A DNA stretch of 64,000 bases from Schistocephalus solidus (lineage: Eukaryota; Platyhelminthes; Cestoda; Diphyllobothriidea; Diphyllobothriidae): positions 1 to 64,000 of the forward strand of contig WEDG01008655.1 in NCBI GenBank assembly GCA_017591395.1. The letters are read 5' to 3'. Below, piece by piece: positions 46,036 to 56,885 of the stretch. The notes below the pieces were generated by a model that saw nothing but the letters and a program-made list of their open reading frames with translations, was not told the origin of the DNA and ran no database searches. A program made the position numbers and the translations under genes. Each line of letters opens with the position of its first letter. The first letter of the stretch is position 1.

Positions 46036-46980
46036 CTAACGGGGAACGAAACGAGAAATAAGTGGGCCTAGAACATTGTAAAAAGTATCAGTACAAACAT
46101 TCACATCCGAACATACAATGAAATTAGTCCAGTCGTGGGAATTTAGGTGTGTTAGCAGTTCCCTCATATGTACTGATCTGAAATCACGGAAAAAGCTATA
46201 TTTTTTGGAAATCGTTTCAGCAGCCTCTAGTTCATGTGCAGAAAGAACTATAGTATGATCAGAATTCCCAAGTGGATCTAAAGCTGACACTGAAAATGGC
46301 TGAAAACCTCTACGAAAAATAAGATCAAGTATTTTTGATCCTTGGGTAGAAAAAGCAAGTACCTGGTCCCACATGCCTATATCTATGGCCTCAAGTAGGT
46401 CTTCAAACTTTTCAGGACCGGACGTTGGAAACCAGTGAACTTCAGGAAGATTGAAGTCACCTGCAATCAAGCAGTACTGCAGATTTAAGTCAACTGCAGC
46501 GTGAAATGCCTGTGAGAGACAAAGAACGTAACCCTCGCTGGCATTGGGTGGGCGATAGACACTACCAACGAGTAAAGAATATTTATCTTTTAGATCTACT
46601 CGGAGCAAAAACTCTCTTCTACCGCGGTAAATTGGCGACAGTCCAATGGAAAAAATGTATGTGGTTGCCTAACATAGATACAGCTTCCTCCGTCACGGCC
46701 CTCGTGTCGATCATTCCGAATGAAAGCGTAGCCTAGAATAGAGAGTTCAGAGTCGGATACACAGGGTGTTGCCCATGTCTCTGTAACTATTACAATTTCG
46801 GGGCGGTGGATGAAAACCAGAGTCGGGAGCAAAGGCATCTTATTAATCAGAGATCTGGAATTGAGGACGATTAGTATAAGCGGGCATGTTTTTGGTTTCT
46901 GAAACGGGACAGTTAGGCTGTCAGAGTGACTGCCTTCTGCCTGCGAAATGCTCTTTTTACTTGAGCTATCTGTCCATCCC
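46036..46980 (-). pseudogene. endonuclease of CR1-C copy 2
   Basis: LILIVLNSRSLINKMPLLPT, IVIVTETWATPCVSDS, GRDGGSCIYVRQ (family RGGG reads RDGG), a frameshift near 46,610, GSVYRPPNASEGYVL, IAGDFNLPEVHW (intact GDFN), LDLIFRRGF, LGNSDHTIVLS (intact SDH), LTHLNSHDWTNFIV. All catalytic motifs are present; one frameshift breaks the frame. Confidence 0.83.
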
Positions 46981-46981
46981 T

Positions 46982-47286
46982 GCACCCGTTGACTTCTTCG
47001 GCAGACAGTGAGCGACCGTACACGGATACTTTCTTGCCTGAGGCAGAATCCCGGTTCCTAGCAAAGACAGAGACTGCATACAGACTGCAATTGTGTTAGC
47101 CCTTCCCTGATTTGAATTGCTATCATCCTTACAGGCGGCAGTTTTTTCTCCTGAATAACATGAAAATAGGAAAAACACTTATAATGATATATATTCAGGA
47201 GTTTTTTTCACTGCCAGCCTCTACCCACTGAATATTTCACCTGACAATGCCTGTAAACCGGTATTAAATACAACTATTATTATTAT
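46982..47286 (+). mobile_element. nested 305-bp SINE-like element with U-loop hairpin and ATT tail
   Basis: Subfamily C copy 1 has the empty site (TGTCCATCCCT directly followed by TATTTTGAG at 13,180/13,181), so the block is a clean insertion in the opposite orientation to its host LINE. It ends CTGTAAACCGGTATTAAATA then five ATT units. Its last ~150 bp match the fragment at 43,296-43,445. The 5' half shows no clear tRNA or 5S promoter and no coding frame. It could be a SINE that borrowed a LINE 3' end, or a 5'-truncated LINE. Confidence 0.7.
47137..47215 (+). other. ENE-like U-loop hairpin in the nested element
   Basis: Sense: GGCAGT (47,137-47,142), T5, CTCCTGA (47,148-47,154), loop of 40 nt, TCAGGAG (47,195-47,201), T7 and C, ACTGCC (47,210-47,215). 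Both stems are perfect (6 and 7 pairs) and flank facing U runs. Confidence 0.7.
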
Positions 47287-48260
47287 TATTTTGAGATTTG
47301 CCTCGCCATTGGTCTTTCGTGTTTCCAGTTCTATTATTAGCTGTCACATTTTCATTCGCTCTTTCAACCCATATTCCGTTTGAAAAAAACACTTTAGAAT
47401 GCGGACCTCGCAGGGTTGATTTTCTCTGTAGCAGGAGCTGTGCCTGTGCTTCGTTTTCCAAGATGATTTTAAGAGGTCTTGGTCGAGGATTTGAATAGGG
47501 TGTAGACAGAGCCTTCCTTATTCTATATGCCTTGAGAATATGAATGGACTCGCCGTCCGTCAGCAGCGTTTTTGCATACAATTAAAGGAGTTCCAAGTCA
47601 TGTTTAACTCGCTCCTTTGGAATAATTGAAGCTGACTCCGGGACACCTTTAATGACTGCATTCTGTTTTCGACTCAATCGAGGGCCCGTTTGTAACTCAG
47701 ATCTTTCAGCTGAGTGAGTACTGGTAACCAGTTCACTTTGCCTAATAGGCCCAGATGAACCAGGTGTTGGGCAGCCTGGAGCTAAATCTCTGCACGACTT
47801 GTTCTTATTAGACCTTTTCTTCTTTGGCTTTACAAACTCGCCAACCTCTTTAACATCGCATGTTTGTGCAACGTCTACCAGTGATGTAGCGATAGGCGGT
47901 AAAGCCCGATTTTTTCTGATGCTTCCCGAACTAAGTACTGGTGGAATGGCGCAAGGACTAGATGGGGCTCCCTTCTGAAGTAGCGAAAATTCCTCTGGTT
48001 TACCGGGTCCAGCAATCGCGATATGTTAAATGTGACTTGTATGTAAGCTTGAAGAAGCTACATATGAATACGAATTTTGCTTTATGGTAGGTTTATTACG
48101 AACAGGAGCTTTTTTAGCAGTTGGGCAAGATATAGATTTTTTAAAGTTATCTATTTCTTGTCTTAGATTGCTTATTTTCCTGCTCCATCCCTGAGAATTT
48201 CTGCTGGAGGTTGAAACACCCCATACATGTTTCGTCTTCGTAAGCTACATTAGTTAAGCT
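47287..48260 (-). pseudogene. ORF1 of CR1-C copy 2
   Basis: Sense from the 5' side: ETCMGCFNLQQKFSGMEQEN, a Pro/Ser/Lys-rich linker (SSGSIRKNRALPPIATSLVD, FVKPKKKRSNKNKSC), then SRKQNAVIKGVPESASIIPK, VKHDLELL, a UAA at 47,582-47,584, LYAKTLLTDGESIHILKAYR, PRPRPLKIILENEAQAQLLL. The last part is the RRM-like fold typical of CR1/L2 ORF1. The UAA is at the same codon as in copy 1. Confidence 0.7.
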
Positions 48261-48365
48261 TACTGAACTTTAACCCCATTTAGCGGGAGGTGAACAAATA
48301 GCAGAAAAACGATAGTTACAATTGTTTTCTGCTTGTCCATTAAATTGCTTAACAAGATCCCCTGC

Positions 48366-48439
48366 CAATATGGCCGAGTGGGTAGAGGCGCCGATAGACT
48401 GTCCCAAGCAATTTTGTGGTGCAGATTCAAAACTAGGTC
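48366..48439 (+). repeat. tRNA-like remnant (Ser/Leu-type)
   Basis: TATGGCCGAGTGGGTAGAGGC is a good Ser/Leu-type A box and D arm. The expected B box 50 nt on is degraded (GCAGATTCAAAAC). Not a functional tRNA. Confidence 0.4.
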
Positions 48440-48869
48440 ATGGACAATTTTTTGTGACAATAAACTTATGGAACTTGAGTTTTGCATATAAGAATTGCCA
48501 CAAAATAAACTGAGATTCAGTTAGGATATTCAACAATAAAAATATGAAAATATAATGACTCATCCTTTGGTTTGAGCCCTTTCCGCGATTGAAAGCAGAT
48601 GCAGGGAGCACACAGCCGGCGTGAGTTTCAGAAAGCAGCAAAGATTGAGGGTCCAAGTCGCAATTTACAAACTCAGGGGAATATAAAGACAATTCTTTAA
48701 GAATTTTCCAGAACCGTGTCTTCTACACTGAGGTAGAGTCTACAAACTCGTAGGCTTGAAGTAATTGAAATTCGAAACCAATTTCAAATGACGCGTTTTG
48801 TAACATAAATCTCTCAAGGTTCCCTTTAAAGCATTCCAGCGATGGTGAGATCACATGAGGGAGGGCATT

Positions 48870-49740
48870 ACATTATTTGACCACTCTGGCAGAGAATGAG
48901 AAATTGTGCACATCTATTCTCGCCTGCTGGACGCGCAGTTTCAATGTGTAACCTCCGAGATGGGTCGTGGCAGCAAATTCAAAGATGTCCGAGAATTCTA
49001 GAAAACAATCCAATCCCTTCACAATGCGGAAACTCTGCAAGAGATCATCGCACATTTTTCTATAACTCAAAAGTAACAGAGTGAGATTCGTAAAGCGGTT
49101 TGAATATGGCAAGGAACTTTGACTCCAAATCATTTTGGTGGCTCTCCTTTGTAATCTTTCGAGACAGTTCTGAACTTGAAATGTCCATGGTCCTCTGGAT
49201 TGTACAGCATATTCCAAAAGTGGCTAAAATAATGTTGAAAAAATCGTAGTGAATAGAACTTCATCGAAATCCACAAAGGCTCGTCTGATGGAATGCAAAT
49301 CAGCCATTGCGTCGTTCTCCAGTGAGAGATTGGTTTTAAGGTGGTGGTCGTCATCACACTAAGGTCCTTCTTGATTTTCATATCTTGTAAGGCTTCACCG
49401 TTGAGAAAGTAGCTTCTTATGTCGACAGATCCAGATGAGTTGCCTAAGCCAAGCATTGTACACGTATCAACGTTGAACAACAAAGGCCAATGATTCGACC
49501 ACTCCTCCAACCGAGTTAAGTTGATCTGTATTTTATCTTCATCGGCGGGGCTCTGGATTAAATTCCGATTTTTATTTCATCGGCAAACATGGCTGTTTCA
49601 CAGGCCAGATCCCAGAAACAATCATCCACGTATATAAGGAACGGTATTGGTCCTAATACTGAACCCTGAGGAACCCCACTCTCGACCGCAACAGAACTTG
49701 ACATCTTTTTGCCGATACACACAACCTGGCGCGACCCACT
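48870..49740 (-). mobile_element. LINE reverse transcriptase fragment (type E-like)
   Basis: Sense: ESGVPQGSVLGPIPFLIYVD, AMFADEIKIGI (the FADD second Asp is Glu), LTRLEEWSNHWPLLFNVDTC, MKIKKDLSVM, frame change, MEYAVQSRGPW, CLERLQRRATKMIWSQSSLP, CDDLLQSFRIVKGLDCFLEF, ARIDVHNFSFSARVV. It is the palm to C-terminus of an RT related in style to type E and D, 5'-truncated. It lies about 200 bp upstream of the CoA-transferase start. Confidence 0.75.
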
Positions 49741-49946
49741 AGATCACTATATTAAACTGAAAAACGTATGTCAATAACGAAATGTATATCCATATGAATC
49801 TTTAAAATAACTACGCATTCCTGGTTCCCCTGTCAAGTCTAATGCTTTGACTGTACTATTGCAACTTTAACCTTGACTTATAAAATAGATAGCGCGTGTA
49901 TTGTACCTTTGGCAGAAGCCCTTGTTTATCGTGGTTAGCTAGTGTC

Positions 49947-52900
49947 ATGTTTATTGTAACAAAGTTAAGCCGAGTACCAAAATTTGTGCCCAATTGTCGG
50001 TCACTTCTGACTTTGAGGTCCCACAACAGTGGATTAAATTTAAACGAACCTGTAGCTCCAATACCTGGCAAAAGCCCTGTCTGGTCGCAAGATCCAAGTA
50101 CAATATTTACCAACCTTACAGATGGTATATTTCATTTTAGTGGTTTTTATTTCTAGGTGCCAAGGTTTTCGTCCACGGCGCATGTTCTTCGCCCGTTACA
50201 CTCATTTCTATGCTTTATCAGTATGGCATGGAGAAAGGGTTGAAAAACATAACCGTCAACCACATGCTCCCATTGGGTCCGCTACCATACCTCAACGAAG
50301 AAGCCAAAGGAACCTTCCGCCTTAATACAGCCTATTCTAGTTAGAAGTTTTTTTCCTTCGAATGTTCTTTAGGTAATTTATGTCGTGATGCTATCAACAG
50401 TGGACAGGCAGACTTCACTCCGATATCCGTCTCAGAGATACCTCTTTTATACCGCAAAAAACACGTCAATATGGACTATGCTCTTATTACGGTTACACCC
50501 CCTGACAAACATGGTTTCTGTTCCTTGGGGGCTGGGGTTGGCACCGCGCGATCCGCTATCCAAAACGCTCAAAAGATAATAGGTAAAGGTTTCGCTGGAT
50601 AAACGCCTATTCTGTTAGGTCAAGTAAACCCGATGTCCCCTGTCAGTTATGGTGACGGGACTATACATTGCAGCAAAATTGATTTCTTTGTGCACGGACC
50701 CGAAAAGCTCCAGGAAATTCTGCCTCCACAGGCAACTCAAACCGAACAAAAAATAGCCAAGATTATTGCCGAAAATCTAGTGGAGGATGGCGCGACAATA
50801 CAGCTGGGTTAGTGCTGGACTTTCGAAATTTTCTGTCCTTCTATACTCAGAATGTAACAAGAAATTTAACTAAGGTTAGCGATCTCCAGCAACCCTTTGG
50901 CTTTTCAGATAAGATCTGTGCGTAAAGCAATTTTTGACCTATTTTGTAAAGACCCGACTCTCAACAATATCATGTCTATGAAAAGAACCTTTTATGTTAC
51001 TTTGTCACGATTCCTCGTTTTGGTCAGCTTATTCTGTAACGATTTCTAGCTGGTTGAGCTGAGGGTTCTTACAAATTTAAAATGTATCCCATTATTTTAT
51101 TGTCGGTCCTTTGAACACTTCACTAATGACTTTGCTAATGGACATTTTTGTGCGATGACCAGTGTAAAAAAGTTTATGCTGCATTTTAAATTTTATGACT
51201 AAGGACTTACTTGGCAAGGCTGTTTATTTATACGGCCACTTATTTTTTTCACCAAAGATTAACGTAATCACCTCGTGCGACCCAACGTTAAGTCACGAAC
51301 ATTGCTCAGTAGTCTGAACTTTTATAAAGCGGGAACGTGAACCCTTACGTCCTTTCATTATCCAGGTGGCTATTCTTGTATCTTACTCTAAACCAAATGT
51401 TAATTTAAACCCAAACCGTTTTATCATTACATAAATTAAACCCTAAAAATTAAGCCTAACGCACACCTTAACTTGAACTTTTACCCTTACTTTAACAATA
51501 AAAATAATGTCCTTGTAGAGTGGTAAAATAACCTCTAACAGGTGCCGGTTCTCTGCTCGAGTGTCTTACCGAACTGGTTATCTTGGGCAAGGCTTTTGGT
51601 TAACTTGATGGCTCCTTCTACCTAGGTTTACTGCTTTTCTGACTTCGATAACGGTTTGCAGTCAAACCAAGACCTAAATGTACTATACTCGCAACTTGTT
51701 TATATTATGCTAGCAGAATGTTGTTTGTAGTGTGGCGCATTCTGTAGCTCGTCATGATAAGGTCTAAAGCTCGCGAAGTTTGATGCTAATGTGCCGGTGG
51801 TCAATGAACATTATGCCTTTGCTAACATTGAGTTACACAAAGCTGCAATATTAGATGAGTAAAATATTAGTCTATGGGCTTGCCAGCTGCCTGACGTCTA
51901 GAGAACTTGTACAATACAACTATGGTGTTCAATATACTCATTCTTTTGCTTAATTGATCTTTCGTTTAACGATCGAATGTAATCCAATCAAATCCGTATG
52001 CTACACCGGCCACTATTATATTATTCTAAACCCTATTATCTTCGAGATTGTTGAATCCAAAAGCATTTTGTATGCTTTAACGTGGCGCATGAACTGGTTT
52101 AAACCACAGTCCACCCAGGTTTACTTTAAAACTAACTCATGTACATGTTCTAAGTCATATCTATACTACTCTCAACTTGGTAATTTTCGATTTGCATTTC
52201 CATATCTATCGCTTTTTATTGTATTTTATGCAATACCCAAATGCCGGCTACCCCACAAAGCGTGAACATTTTCTATCTAGCTAGCTAACTAGACCTATAC
52301 ATAACAGTGTTGTTGTGCATTTATTACATATTTGTGTGAGCTGTTCCTTATTTATTTTACCTTTACAATTGACATCTTCTGGTCATGCCAGTGGTGGGAA
52401 TGGACCTAATATATTCCATAGGTGCTTCGTGGCCAACTGACATTGGTCCAGCTGCCATGCTTGTGGAGTAATTTTTAAATCGATGACAAATGTGTTAACA
52501 ATAACGGTTTTAATTTTAGTTTTCTTCGTTGTTGACGATTTATAGTTATAAATATTCTGAATTTTTTCCACCCAGGATTCGGTCGCATCCCCTACGAAGT
52601 CACCAATCAACTTCGTGGCCACCGTGACTTAGGTGTGCACGCTGAGATGTTTTCCGAGGGAATTGTTGATCTTGTTAACCTGGGCGTCGTAAACAACAGA
52701 AATAAAACGATTCGACGTGGGCGAATTGTTGCTAGCTACACCATCGGAACCGAAAAGGTCTTCGATTTTATCAATGAAAATCCTCTCGTTGGTAAGAATT
52801 TTCAATAATTTGAACAAGGTAGGAAAAAAAAGCATAATTAAACATTATTCTATTCTATTCCGTTTGCTATTGGGAAGGCTTATGGTGTGACAAGTTACAA

Positions 52901-55900
52901 TCTTTTCATTAACGTTTTTCCACGGAAGCATGTTTGGCCTATTTTTATTCTTTTGAAATCCTAAGTTTGTTCCACGATTTCTTATTTATTTGATCACCGT
53001 TACTTTATCAGACATATGAGTATTTCTTCAACGACCAGTGGAAATGCTCATAATTTCTGGTTTTTTCGAACTCACCGTATAAATGAAATTCTACTTCATA
53101 GTGAGTAGGATTTTCGACATGCTTATCATCTAAATTCAATGATAAAGTCTTCAATCCCTCCGCGCTGATTTTGTCGTCGTTTTGCTTATCATAAAATCGG
53201 GCTTAGCCTGCTGTAGAATCTACGGGCCGAGCATCGATCATTCATGGATATTGGCGCTAATATGACACTGGTGAGGTCGTCAATCAGGTCTGAATTATAG
53301 GCGAGTTCTTAAACTCGTAGACGATGCGCGCATTTTTCAAGTTTAAATTATTCACCTGTAAATTTCGTTTCCATCTGTGGTGTAAGCTATTCAGACTTCC
53401 ATTGATGCTGTTTTTAAAACAACCATTTGGCTGAGACGAGTGGGCGTAGATTTAAATTCTCCCAGGTTTAGTATTCCTACTGGTTCTCTTGACTCCTTTC
53501 TTTCACCTGGCACTTTCTGCTCACCAACTATCTCCTTGTTTTATTATCAAACTTGCGCAAAAGATCGTACGACTTGTCATTTCTGTGCACCAGAATTTGC
53601 TAATTAGGGTATTTTGTGAGCCAGCTATCAGTTATTCGCCTTCGTGGGCACTCCCATTAATATTGTCTTGGGTAATTTCCTCCCTTTCAGAGCATCTGCA
53701 CACGTAGACCAGTTTTAGCGCTCACCGATATTGGTTTTATGCTCACCCTTCTGATTGTCATATATTACGATTTTATTCTTAGTATGTTTCATGACTTTTT
53801 GGTTTCCGAAGTCTCATGAAAATGCCGCTCGTGTCATACTAACTCTCTTTTTTCCGTCCTTCTTCTCAGCGCTCTACGATATCGCATGGGTGAACTCTCT
53901 CGAGGTTATTGCCCGCAACCCCAAAGTAACATCTGTCAATACTGCCTTTGAAATAGACCTAACGGGACAATGCGCTGGCGACAGCCTCGGGAACTGTATT
54001 TACTCTGGTAATTTTGTCCCCTTAAGTTGGCTAATGCGTTTTCCGTCTCTATCCTTGACATACGGTACCCTTTACAAAAGTTAACAACATAGAGTCAGGA
54101 CACATTTATCCATAGCCCGTAAATTCAGATGGTTGAATGTTCACAAACGTAACAGAAGGGACATACCTTAGTTTTCGACTAAGTGGCTGCCCTCGATTAA
54201 GGCAGTACATGAATGGAATAACCCAGTCCTGGACAAGGTTTTCAAACGTAGAATGCTTAGTATAGTCGACCAATAGATTGAGCACTGCTTACGTTATTTT
54301 TTTAATCAAGCAGACAGAGAATGTACGTATCCGACTTGTGTGGATATAAGGCATGTATAGGTGAAGAAGAAGAAGAAAATTAGGAGGGGATTTTGACAGA
54401 TTTATATAATTCCTTTGACCTACTTGTGAAAAACTCGGTGGCCTCGGTGGGATTCGAACCCACGCCAGCAAGGGTAAGGCTTTAGTACAGCCAACGCTCT
54501 AGCCAAATGAGCTACGAGGCCCCACCGGGAACCGTGAGTTTAATCACACTTGTGTCAAGTTACCCGCCCAGCCTACTGAAACGTATGGAATGCACCAATT
54601 CTGATACAGCAAGCTGACTGCCCAAGCAGGATTTCCTAAGCAATCAATCTAGAATCCACCAGATGACAACCAGGCCTAATTAATTAGTAGAGGATTTTGG
54701 CAGATTTGAATAATTCCTTTGACCCACTTGTTGGCTGTACTAAAGCCTTCCCCTTGCTGGCGATGGTTCGAATCCCACCGAGGCCGCCGACTTTTTTACA
54801 AGAAGAAAATTGTTTTTTCCCCGGAATCATGGCTTTATTCGTCTGAACCAGCCAATGTAGATCTTTACACATCTCATCCTTCACTTCTCCTCAGATGTTT
54901 GTTTGACACAAGATCGCACTTGTTCAGACCGAATAAAATTATCGAGTAGGAGCATTCATGACGAAAGCAACAGGAAAACGGTCAGATGATGCAACTGGAT
55001 ACGATGTCGGGTTACCATTTGGAATTGATAATTGGCCAAATTTGGGTCATCAGCTTCCTTCTGAGGCATGATAAAATTTTAGTTTATCGGCTAATTTTAC
55101 GCTTCCTGCTGTCGTTATCAGTTAACGCCGCATCCGGTAAGCCCGATGTCAATGGCACGTGCTTGAAAGTTAATTATCGGACCGAATATTTGCTTCTATC
55201 GTCTTCTGAAGCCCATCTATTCAGTCTGTGGTGGAGCGAGCCTCTGATTTGAAAAATAGAAATGACCGTTCTCACGTTGTACGTTATTTTGTCCTTGTCA
55301 GGTAACGTCCAACATTCCAAACTCGGATGTCTACGACAATGCTTTGCTTATCGGGATGGCTTGCAGCTCCAAAATTGCCCTTTCTTCTAAGAGCCTTTAT
55401 TTTAACCATGAAAGTGTTAAATATACATACCAACTGCCTTGCCTAAATCACACCGTACTGCTCACAATTTCACAACTCTCAATTCATTTTTGCAGTTTAA
55501 GTATGCCGTTAAAGTTAGATGAACGGTTATGGGTTTTTTCAGATGTGGTTTAATGACCTTCATTTAGAACTGGAAGAGGAACGGTCTAAAGGTGTAGTTG
55601 GTCCCCATACCTGATACATCAACCATCTTTTTTTTCTCGGTCTGTAGGAGTTGGGGGTCAGATTGACTATATACGTGGAGCCTCTCTCTCCATTGATGGC
55701 CGTGGTCGGCCCATCATTACAATGTGCTCGAAGAACTCCGCTGGCGAGTCTTCCATCGTTCCCTTCCTGACGGATGGCAGTGGCGTTGTTGCCACGCGCG
55801 CTCACGTCCATTACGTGGTTACCGAGTACGGAATCGCCTATCTGTTTGGGAAGAACATTCGTCAGCGAGCCCACGCTCTCATCAATATCGCTCATCCCGA

Positions 55901-56885
55901 CTTTAGGTAAGTTTATCACTCCACTTCCATTTGCCTGCCTATCCTGGAATTACTGTCTGCTCACCTCTGACTCGAAAGGGTTCCTTGAAACGCCTTTGCA
56001 GTGGCCTTAAGCATTGGTCTCAATGTCAGCTCTAGTCTATGTGAGATTCGGGTATTGTTGAAATTTCATTCATGTTAGTGGAGGGCCGGCATGTGTATGT
56101 AACATTGCTTCACCTCCCTCAGCCACTGCCCCCGGGTTTTATCCTCCCCCTTCTCTGGCCTTTCTGGCAGTATGAGCACGATAAGTGCGTTGAGATGATC
56201 CATCCGAAATCCCCTTCACTCTAATTCAACTAATGCGTTGTCAGTTCAGCTGCTGTTCTCGTCGATGAAATTGAATGAACTATAGCATCATCTGGGGATT
56301 CTGCTGCAGGAAAATTAATATTAAAAACCTATTCAAACCGTCTTTTCTAATTGAAATCCAATTTCCGAATTTTGGTTAATGATTCACGAAGTTGCATATT
56401 TACTATACGTCAATTTCATGGCAATGGTCACAATAGGCGATTCATGTGGCTGAACATTCACAAATTAATTGGACGTCCAGCTAATTACTTCCCACCCATC
56501 TCGTCAACCCTAGATGCCTGCTTTTCACGTGATTTCACTCAATGCCTCTCTATGTATAGTAGAAGTACGCTTCGGAGTACTGTTCAATTGCCCTTCGTTG
56601 TTATAATTTCGTTATTCCTCATTTAAGTTGATCTATCACTGGTCTCTTCATGCCCCGAATCAGTTTTGTTAAAGACTGTTGTTCCAACTTTCCTTTCATA
56701 TGCCTCTGGGGATCTCAACCTTATCTTGTGTTGCATTATTTTCAGTATGCGACTCAATGAATTCAATGTTTTGCCCCACTTATGCACGAGCAAAATCAAC
56801 GTTTATCTTGTCTTCTCTTCTGTCCTTCAGGGAATCACTGGAAAAGGCAGCTTTCGATCGTCTCAAGACAATGCCATCGCCGTGA
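49947..56885 (+). CDS. ASCT: mitochondrial acetate:succinate CoA-transferase (acetyl-CoA hydrolase/transferase family), 8 exons
   Basis: Coding exons: 49,947-50,124; 50,157-50,339; 50,373-50,582; 50,619-50,807; 52,576-52,791; 53,870-54,007; 55,648-55,906; 56,831-56,885. All junctions are GT/AG, and the sum is 1,428 nt, 475 codons plus stop, close to the family size. Residues 1-30 (KLSRVPKFVPNCRSLLTLRS) are basic and Ser/Leu-rich, a likely mitochondrial presequence. Then GAKVFVHGACSS (60-71), VSEIPLL, GFCSLGAGVGTARSAI, GFGRIPYEV (254-262), LGVHAEMFSEGIVDLVN, VNTAFEIDLTGQ with the likely catalytic Glu353, and YSGVGGQIDYIRGA (370-383), the CoA-binding glycine loop. It moves CoA from acetyl-CoA to succinate, giving acetate and succinyl-CoA in the anaerobic-type mitochondrion. 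A 4-hydroxybutyrate or propionyl CoA-transferase role cannot be excluded. No frame breaks. Confidence 0.9.
50125..50618 (+). other. three mini-introns (32, 33 and 36 nt) of the CoA-transferase gene
   Basis: Introns 50,125-50,156, 50,340-50,372 and 50,583-50,618. Each starts GT, ends AG with a T-rich 3' part, and all interrupt a codon after its first base. They are near the lower limit for spliceosomal introns. The later introns are 0.9-1.8 kb, the short-5', long-3' pattern known from schistosome genes. Confidence 0.85.
50808..52575 (+). other. intron 4 of the CoA-transferase gene
   Basis: GTTAGT donor, T-rich tract and CACCCAG acceptor, phase 1. 1,768 nt of AT-rich sequence with no gene or LINE fragment that I can recognise. 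Confidence 0.8.
52792..53869 (+). other. intron 5 of the CoA-transferase gene
   Basis: GTAAGA donor, TTCTTCTCAG acceptor, phase 1, 1,078 nt. Nothing recognised inside. Confidence 0.8.
54440..54521 (-). tRNA. tRNA gene or tRNA-derived element, anticodon uncertain
   Basis: Minus sense: acceptor GGCCTCG pairs fully with CGAGGCC, D arm GCTC/GAGC, T arm GTGGG-TTCGAAT-CCCAC fully paired, A box TAGCTCATTTGG and a perfect B box GGTTCGAATCC. Length 82 nt. The middle is odd: GGCT-GTACTAA-AGCC makes a 4-bp stem with loop anticodon ACT, but leaves about 14 nt before the T arm; alternatively GTTGG/CTGGC could close a stem with a short intron in the loop. It is a clearly tRNA-type Pol III unit, but the identity is open and it may be a pseudogene. 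It lies antisense in intron 6 of the CoA-transferase gene. Confidence 0.6.
54730..54785 (+). repeat. partial inverted copy of the intronic tRNA
   Basis: GTTGGCTGTACTAAAGCC through CCCACCGAGGCC repeats the 3' two thirds of the tRNA at 54,440-54,521, on the other strand. The 5' flank (AATTCCTTTGACCCACTTG) is a direct repeat of 54,407-54,425. So flank and tRNA part were duplicated in different relative orientations. Confidence 0.7.
55907..56830 (+). other. intron 7 of the CoA-transferase gene
   Basis: GTAAGT donor and CTTCAG acceptor, phase 2 (the split codon is Arg), 924 nt. Nothing else recognised. Confidence 0.8.

Larger units (their letters stand above)
43765..48260 (-). mobile_element. CR1-like LINE, subfamily C, copy 2
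   Basis: Same layout as copy 1: ORF1, endonuclease, RT, 3' hairpin, tail ending GGCAATAAATATATAAAATT in sense. It reaches further 5' than copy 1, into the ORF1 N-terminus at about 48,260. A 305-bp element is nested in it at 46,982-47,286. Removing that block gives continuous alignment with copy 1. Confidence 0.85.
54008..55647 (+). other. intron 6 of the CoA-transferase gene, carrying an antisense tRNA-type gene
   Basis: GTAATT donor, CTGTAG acceptor, phase 1, 1,640 nt. Contains the tRNA or tRNA-derived gene at 54,440-54,521 (minus) and a partial inverted copy at 54,730-54,785. Confidence 0.8.
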
